From positions 1 to 64,000 of the forward strand of contig NZ_FRAA01000003.1 in NCBI RefSeq assembly GCF_900142205.1: a DNA stretch of 64,000 nucleotides. Reading direction: 5' to 3'. The position numbers and the translations under genes were made by a program. The notes beneath the pieces are model-generated. The model had not been told where the DNA came from. It did no database searches and saw only the letters and a program-made list of their open reading frames with translations. Shown in pieces: positions 62,601 through 64,000 of the stretch; position 1 is the first letter of the stretch, and every line of letters starts with the position of its first letter. Origin of the DNA: Reichenbachiella agariperforans (GTDB lineage Bacteria > Bacteroidota > Bacteroidia > Cytophagales > Cyclobacteriaceae).

Positions 62601-64000
62601 TCCATTGAAGGTGATGTTTTCACCATCAACCCGCCAACTGGATCAGTTGGGGACTACAGCATTCGTTTCGAAGCTACGGATTCTCATGGAGCAAGTGTTT
62701 ATTCTTATGTGGATATTGAAATAGCCAAACAAAGTCAGTTGATTACCTTTAGTGATTTGACAACTAAGACTTACGGGGATGAAGAGTTTGACTTAACAGC
62801 AGTCGCTAATTCTGAATTGGCAATATCATACTCGAGCTCCAACTCTTCGGTGGCAACTGTCTCAGGTAGCACGGTTACTATTATTGCCGCTGGCACGACA
62901 ACAATCACTGCCTCTCAAACAGGTGACGAAATTTACAATCCTGCAACAGCAGTCGAGCAAGTTTTAACTGTCAACAAAACAGAACAAACTATCACATTTG
63001 CGGAAATAGCAAATATAGACATTGCCATAGGTAGCGTAGCGTTGGATGCAACGGCTAACTCTGGACTCACGGTGACTTATGAACTCACTGCAGGTGACGG
63101 CTCCATAGAAGACGGTACGTTGACTGTCAATACTACAGGCACATTTACCATCATCGCGTCACAAGCAGGTAATGATAACTATCTGGCTGCTGAGTCGGTT
63201 TCACAATCATTTGAAGTGACAAGTCCCTCTAAATCTGATCAAACCATCACTTTTACCACATTGGAGGAGAAAACCTTTGGTGATGAGGCTTTTGACTTGA
63301 CTGCTACTGCGGATTCAGAACTCGAGGTGACCTATACCAGTTCGGACGAAAACGTCGCGACTGTATCTGGTAGCACAGTTACCATTGTTGGCGCTGGCAC
63401 GACAACAATCACTGCTATACAGACAGGTGACGAAATTTACAATCCTGCAACAGCAGTCGAACAAGTTTTAACAGTCAACAAAGCAGAACAAACAATCACA
63501 TTTGCGGAAATAGCAGACATAGACATTACCATAGGTAGCGTAGCGTTGAATGCAACGGCTAACTCTGGACTCGCGGTGACTTATGAACTCACTGCAGGTG
63601 ACGGATCTATAGATGACGGTACGTTGACAGTCAATGCGACAGGCACATTTACCATCACCGCATCACAAGCAGGTAATGACAACTATCTGGCTGCTGAGTC
63701 GGTTTCACAATCATTTGAAGTGACAGACGCTTCGAAATCCGATCAAATCATCACGTTCACAGCTTTGGAGGAGAAAACCTTTGGTGATGAGGCTTTTGAT
63801 TTGACTGCTACTGCGGATTCAGAACTTGATGTAACCTATACCAGTTCCGATGAAAACGTCGCAACTATATCTGGTAGCACCATAACCATTGTTGGCGCTG
63901 GGACTACAACAATCACTGCCACGCAGACAGGTGACGAAACCTACAACCCTGCTACAGCTGTCGAACAAGTTTTAACAGTCAACAAAGCAGAACAAACCAT
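56604..64000 (+). CDS. Giant secreted repeat protein with FG-GAP and cadherin-like modules (5' part)
   Basis: ATG at 56604; the frame stays open to the window edge, at least 2,465 residues, so the C-terminus is missing. Signal peptide 1-19. Three copies of a super-module of roughly 550 residues follow: Ig-like Big_5 domain (first residues about 20, 570 and 1116), FG-GAP/VCBS repeats with D-x-D-G-D-x-D and W-Y-E-N-D-G (about 150-463, 696-1016, 1236-1546) and a He_PIG/cadherin-like domain. The third module runs into five He_PIG domains (about 1550-2043). From 62740 come Ig-like repeats organised as 168-residue units. Secreted adhesin-like surface protein; a type IX sorting domain is expected beyond the window. 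Confidence 0.9.
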   Translation, partial: MKTLLTTLLVFTLFSGYAQLEITSLSPNQNENYALIDQDIEITFNASIDATTLADNIIVTSAVKGALPFSVSGGGTAVITVNPTNDFLYGDRIQVTLTESIESTGSDPLTNGFSFTFRVKTLPAYSTPLSLAKLVTSIGAGATQIADIEGDDDLDILGGNYGNMRWYENDGDENFSYGASDEVYDANPTTIQVGDINSDGYPDVLGVSNYFNYVNWYENDGTGSFSENVIVNSGYAPYAADVADLNGDGWNDIGVATNGGGVVLYINSGSGTYIPQNMSETHANGRAVTFSDIDGDGDMDILCQPLGSNTRFAWYENDGALSFTEHFIDGNGYGFNTEFQVVDLDDDGDLDLITTFHNNDWLLWYENDGSQSFTKHTIINSAEVMHNPSVGDVDGDGDMDVFAADNVGKAILWFENDGLENFTERTLCADIIRPYISDLVDLNLDGRLDLVGTGNEKIIWFENKTNESPVLDNPLADQVAQSYLTFSYLVPSDAFSDPELSTLSYSAALSNDDPLPDWLTFDPESRNLSGIPTATDVGTISVKIIATDPGGLSTDDVIDIVISPTSLMTIDDHSPTHQSRGIVASSNISITFSESIDATTLNIQHFQVIGSMSGLVSGAFSGGGTPNIIFDPTNDFFPGEAVNVKILTTLTSQGGSIVVENNTFSFVVGAAVSPSSPALIVGSTELSAGANAEKLKMIDLDGDGDLDILNGIDTGNIEWYENDGDGNFTATTIDNSGSSLGFDIGDIDLDGDLDLVTARRPTIQWVENDGNETFSSHSITTDLDFIGSVILSDINGDGYLDVIVWEINSEGIWWLKNDGAGNFTQIELGVLTQMTETVLPVDLDQDGDMDLVAGGHVYASNTLVWFENDGFQNFTQHQITTDADGVSDLDVADVDGDGDLDLLTAENREDHVVIYQNDGNQVFTDTNIFEGTDGPSFARFVDIDADGDLDIITSAADIKEVGWLENKGSLDFTYWHIADKEGYSMVFGDVDSDGDLDFAAISTVDSDITIYENVVNQTPVVDTPKEDEEVIGDVAFSISVDDIFVDPDGSDVFVYSMTLDNGDPLPGWMAFSNETRLLTGTAPLSAESEYSLKVRGTDHAGEYAEDVFELSVTLPALISINSFSPSLATYNDTDVIVSIVFDKTVETTTLDDAIIVRNSKGLRVSGVISGGGTATISFTPDDALLNNEEYRVLVSSDIESEDGGISVSAYSFFFYTNADISGAFFQKQPTIAQPIDPTSIDLGDMNGNGVNDIIASSVSSGIGISVNWLDVESRATTTATNLNTQATHSIVYDMDQDGDLDIVSVWSLSNAIKIDSNDGTGSFTSSNLITGVSGANDFSLLDMDFDGDIDVIVPSDNSLDYYENDGTLNFTKHHLSNDDHTNVTVADLDLDGDYDVLGSGGEWYENDGFQSFESHEGFEFKEAAVVDIDQDGDMDIVRLHYSSDLEILYNDGTLTFTTETIFDDNFEDFKVADIDADGDLDLVVASQTTNSLFYLENNGDDTFDTQLLSGQELGIQRLQVSDINGDGRLDILTSNYNADEIGYFKNRNNTVPTIANALSNLETNEDAEFSFSIPSETFEDADSDELTLSVTLTDDSDIPDWLSFDDSDNSLSGTPLQANVGTIAIKVSADDGAGGNVSDEFDLTILNVNDAPTVSSSITKKTAIVNALFSYEVAEATFTDEDGDELTMTASLDDDSELPEWLTFDTETNTFEGTPVVDDVAEFDVKLIATDPNDASVTTEFTIEVSIQNDAPIVANEIEDLETDEDDLFEFSIDENTFSDADEDELTYSISLSDDSDLPEWLIFDEETLNFSGTPRQDNTGVLMIKLTAQDEFASVSTTFSLTINEVNDAPYLASGLSDIEVDAGATVSKVLTGHFSDEEDEELSYSVTLADGEDLPDWLTYDEETKTLSGISSESVVGDWDIKVTGTDVGELTVSDIFEISVISTNQSPVNANPLSDQTVFIDIVSTIDISTVFEDADDEVLVYTVTYNTGSTVPEWMSIEGDVFTINPPTGSVGDYSIRFEATDSHGASVYSYVDIEIAKQSQLITFSDLTTKTYGDEEFDLTAVANSELAISYSSSNSSVATVSGSTVTIIAAGTTTITASQTGDEIYNPATAVEQVLTVNKTEQTITFAEIANIDIAIGSVALDATANSGLTVTYELTAGDGSIEDGTLTVNTTGTFTIIASQAGNDNYLAAESVSQSFEVTSPSKSDQTITFTTLEEKTFGDEAFDLTATADSELEVTYTSSDENVATVSGSTVTIVGAGTTTITAIQTGDEIYNPATAVEQVLTVNKAEQTITFAEIADIDITIGSVALNATANSGLAVTYELTAGDGSIDDGTLTVNATGTFTITASQAGNDNYLAAESVSQSFEVTDASKSDQIITFTALEEKTFGDEAFDLTATADSELDVTYTSSDENVATISGSTITIVGAGTTTITATQTGDETYNPATAVEQVLTVNKAEQT
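62982..64000 (+). repeat. 504-bp tandem repeat inside the giant gene
   Basis: Units start at 62982, 63486 and 63990 (next unit cut by the window), each exactly 504 bp or 168 codons. The first two are about 90% identical at the DNA level. A related half unit precedes them (62750-62981). Each unit combines a T-F-A-E-I-A...-type and an E-E-K-T-F-G-D-E-type Ig-like domain. Confidence 0.85.

Overview
The window looks like chromosome from a marine-type Bacteroidota, most likely of the order Cytophagales. The evidence is seen in the sequence: Bacteroidota-style lipoprotein signals, two proteins ending in probable type IX secretion (T9SS) sorting domains, the Bat aerotolerance operon, TPR/HisKA_2 kinases paired with LytTR regulators, and promoters of the TAnnTTTG type. 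No tRNA, rRNA, CRISPR array or prophage was found. Family assignments come from reading the proteins by eye; no database search was run.

Layout. 1-571: 3' end of a secreted repeat protein. 669-7196: Bat/MoxR operon (moxR, DUF58, DUF4381, batA, a batB-batC fusion, batD), minus strand. 7243-9897: sulfatase and HAD-hydrolase lipoprotein. 10135-11292: Omp85-type barrel. 11450-13585: a Crp/Fnr regulator divergent from a carbonic anhydrase pair, with Crp-like operators between them. 13797-15184: an AT-rich VOC lipoprotein and an AraC regulator. 15224-24107: a restriction-modification island flanked by a duplicated 3' end of an outer-membrane protein gene. It holds a complete type I system (xre, hsdR, hsdS, hsdM) interrupted by two passengers: a GxxExxY nuclease cassette at the hsdR/hsdS junction and a REP-associated transposase among its own REP hairpins between hsdS and hsdM. 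25476-31189: Leloir galactose operon (galE, galK, Na+/sugar symporter, galT) with a divergent Nudix-type regulator. 31273-32927: pseudouridine synthase and mannose-6-phosphate isomerase. 32928-34158: a 1.2-kb stretch without a convincing gene, with a 22-bp palindromic tandem array. 34159-41934: orphan protein, pckA, and an operon of DASS transporter, cNMP-domain kinase, lone receiver and porin. 42279-44987: a GH43 glycosidase under a LacI-type operator, then a small membrane protein and barrel pair. 45096-47872: transaldolase and transketolase. 48279-53822: large pectinesterase and an SMP-30 lactonase lipoprotein. 53984-56487: two-component pair. 56604-64000: a giant secreted repeat protein that runs off the window.

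How the genes fit together. The galactose operon, GH43 enzyme, pectinesterase, sulfatase and pentose-phosphate enzymes suggest use of plant or algal polysaccharides (inference). The strongest novelty is in the island. The GxxExxY gene sits in a 571-bp cassette bounded by exact 9-bp inverted repeats and flanked by a near-perfect 14-bp duplication. The duplication regenerates the last codons of hsdR (L-A-A-Y-E) just before the hsdS start, so the sequence still records a clean insertion of a mobile nuclease cassette into an operon junction. Two intergenic arrays with the same exact 22-bp period (15556-15687 and 34010-34119) are a second unexplained feature.
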